From Triparma columacea (taxonomy: Eukaryota; Sar; Bolidophyceae; Parmales; Triparmaceae): a stretch of DNA of 55,955 nt. Below, piece by piece: positions 54,280 through 55,955 of this stretch. Made by a program: the position numbers and the translations under genes. A model generated the notes under the pieces. The model made no database searches and was not told the DNA's origin. It saw only the letters and a list, made by a program, of their open reading frames with translations. The stretch lies in assembly GCA_030267965.1 (NCBI GenBank), contig BRYA01000325.1, forward strand, positions 3,235 through 59,189. The letters run 5' to 3'. The first letter of the stretch is position 1; each line of letters opens with the position of its first letter.

Positions 54280-55430
54280 ATGAAAATGATTGAGATGTTT
54301 GCTGAGGCAATCCCTGGAGTGATCATCCAACTTATGGCTATAGCAACCAGTGACAAAAAAGATGTTGGAACTTCAGCATGGCTTTCACTTGCAGTGTCAG
54401 CAATTACAACAGGCTTTGCCTCAGCAACAATAAGTTATGACTGGGACACAGACCCTGTTAGGAGAGAAGAAACACCAGCCTTTTATGGGTATATACCAGC
54501 AAAAGCAAGCAAGAGAACAGTAGTGTTTGTGTCAATGTTGCTCTTCTCAGCAGGGATGCTTCTCATACGATGCACAACAATAGTACTTCTTGGGTTGATG
54601 GGAGTTAGGTGGGCCTTTCTCTACATTGGCGCTGACCTCAGCCTCTACATGTTGGTTAAGATATTGAGGGGAGACTTTTGGTACTGGATACCAGCGGGGG
54701 GTAACATGGAGATTGTGAGTAGCATTTTTTGAAGAGTGGTTGTAAAGATCGTTACAGATTTTACCTCAATAATGCAATTTAGAAGTCATAATGAAGTTGG
54801 GGGAGCCTATTGGTTGTTTGGTCTTGTGTTGACAATGGGAAGCCTACCAACATCAGTATATATTGCTTCACCTTATGTTGATGAGAAGGCAATTGATATT
54901 GCATCATCAATTGTTAGCTATTTCATACTGATAACTACTCTATGCTTTGCTGTCTTCTTTTTCAACATTGACAGGAAATACTGGCATACCTTCTGGAGCA
55001 CACTGAGATCAAAGGATAATTCAATGGCATTTTCCTTGAAGGAGAAAATGATGCAATGAAGATTTTCGTCTTTGAAAATTCAAGGCATCATTGGGTCTCA
55101 ATTGAAGAAGAAATTAAGAAATGGGTGAAGTTGAACTGGGCTAAATGGGAAGAAGAGCAGCCAGAGTGGTTTACCGATGTGAGGAAAGCAAGTGTCCCAG
55201 AGGAGTTCATTCCAGCAGCTGGAGATGCTAGAAGGAGAGAGAGTGTGAGAAGAGCAAGTGTTGATGCTGAAGCTGAGGGTGGTCTAGCAGGTGCTTTGAG
55301 AGCAAGCATTAGGAGAGCAAGTGTTGAAGGCTCTGATGATGGTAGAGATATTTCATCAGTAGGAATAGGAAGTGGGAAGGGTAAAGTAAGCAGTATAGTG
55401 CCCATAGAAGATGATGTGGGGAGTAGCTAA
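54280..55430 (+). pseudogene. interrupted 3' part of the multi-START membrane protein gene
   Basis: The same frame continues after the TGA at 54277 with IEMFAEAIPGVIIQLMAIAT and several membrane helices up to a second TGA at 54730-54732, then carries on with VKIVTDFTSIMQFRSHNEVG and more helices to a third stop at 55057-55059. Matching sequence then moves to another frame (FENSRHHWVSIEEEIKKWVK, WEEEQPEWF) from 55056 to 55430. So two in-frame stops and one frame change break what looks like one C-terminal membrane domain. Decay in the subtelomere, readthrough or sequence error are possible; TGA is an ordinary stop in other genes of this window. Confidence 0.6.
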
Positions 55431-55886
55431 TAAGGCAGCAACATTTGTAGGATTAATTGATTTGATTTTTATTGATGGGATTATTGTAGGTGTAGTAGAT
55501 GTATTGTTGGAGTGTTATAGTGGTTTTGAGTATGGTGAAGTGTAGTAGATGTATCGGGGGAATGAAAGTGATTTGTGAGTAATGTGAAAGTGTAGTAGAT
55601 ATGTATGGAGTTTTGAAGAGATATTGAAGTGTTATAGTTGTTTTCAAGTAAATGGAAGTGTAGTATATATGTATGGGTATGGGGATTAATAAGAAGAGGG
55701 TGAGTATAGTAATGAAGAGGAGAGAGAGGAGTTGAGGGGAGATAGAAGTGGAGAGGAGATTATAAGGTTTAGTGTTGTAAGTGTGAGTAGGGTTAATTGT
55801 TAATAGAGTTTTAAAGAATTGTGTAAGTGTTATAGTGGTTTGTTAGTATGGTGAAAGTGTAAGGAAGTTTATGGGGATGAATGAAA
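55431..55886. repeat. degenerate subtelomeric repeats
   Basis: GTGTAGTAGATGTAT, GTGTTATAGTGGTTTTGAG and TATGGTGAAAGTGTA blocks recur about every 75-90 bp with drift. The strand is A/G/T-rich with very few C. No gene is seen. Confidence 0.7.
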
Positions 55887-55955
55887 GGGTTAGGGTTAGG
55901 GTTAGGGTTAGGGTTAGGGTTAGGGTTAGGGTTAGGGTTAGGGTTAGGGTTAGGG
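55887..55955 (+). repeat. telomere, (TTAGGG)11
   Basis: Eleven TTAGGG units from 55890 to the window end, preceded by GGG. The G-rich strand runs 5'->3' towards the right edge, as expected at a right chromosome end. Confidence 0.97.

Noticed and set aside
54277..55059. Selenocysteine or reassigned TGA in the START gene
   Set aside because: No CxxU-like motif surrounds these TGAs, a frame change follows, and TGA ends several intact genes here (Rab21, tubulin acetyltransferase, TPR protein).
1..55955. CRISPR arrays, prokaryotic operons, tRNA or rRNA genes, transposase or reverse transcriptase genes
   Set aside because: No spaced palindromic repeats, A/B-box pairs, rRNA blocks or transposon enzyme motifs were recognised; the repeats present are minisatellites, copied introns and the telomere.

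Overview
The window is nuclear DNA from a eukaryotic microalga and includes one chromosome end. Genes are dense, lie on both strands and mostly carry short GT-AG introns whose pyrimidine tracts are runs of C. The right edge is eleven TTAGGG repeats preceded by a degenerate GT-rich subtelomere. Several predicted proteins start with a signal peptide followed by an Ser/Ala-Phe plus transit-like region (PPR protein, carotenoid isomerase-like oxidoreductase, possibly the SET protein), as expected for plastids of secondary red origin. Together with BspA-type LRR proteins and a giant START-domain membrane protein this suggests a photosynthetic stramenopile, perhaps a bolidophyte/Parmales alga; the lineage is inference.

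Layout: 1-1.2 kb, GPATCH1-like splicing factor (cut by the edge); 1.6-2.9 kb, BspA LRR gene; 3.7-10.8 kb, SDR, small beta-rich protein, Rab21, SET protein, Notum/pectin-acetylesterase-like hydrolase and threonine aldolase, whose two introns are nearly the same sequence; 11.4-14.7 kb, secreted DUF285 protein built from a tandem array of 237-bp exon-intron units; 15.7-18.2 kb, ethanolamine-phosphate cytidylyltransferase; 18.2-18.6 kb, a tract of about 21% GC; 19-27.9 kb, patatin-like lipase, ankyrin/SAM coiled-coil protein, alpha/beta hydrolase, FkbM methyltransferase and an Ala-rich helical-repeat protein; 28-33.7 kb, plastid PPR protein, tiny mitochondrial membrane protein, gamma-tubulin and a selenoprotein with an in-frame TGA; 33.9-38.2 kb, a membrane protein kinase with a START-like domain inside the kinase fold, and alpha-tubulin acetyltransferase; 38.6-40.9 kb, a second BspA LRR gene that is an inverted copy of the first; 41-48 kb, PqiA-like protein, carotenoid isomerase-like enzyme, BART-domain protein, TPR protein and PX protein; 48.3-55.4 kb, a giant multi-START membrane protein with an array of 33-45-nt microexons and a broken 3' end; then subtelomere and telomere.

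Themes: phospholipid and membrane work (cytidylyltransferase, patatin, PX, START proteins), microtubule/flagellum work (gamma-tubulin, tubulin acetyltransferase, BART protein), and an unusual amount of intron and repeat multiplication. Three separate genes show copied introns or copied exon-intron units. All exon boundaries were read by eye from splice signals and checked by keeping the reading frame; none was tested against RNA.
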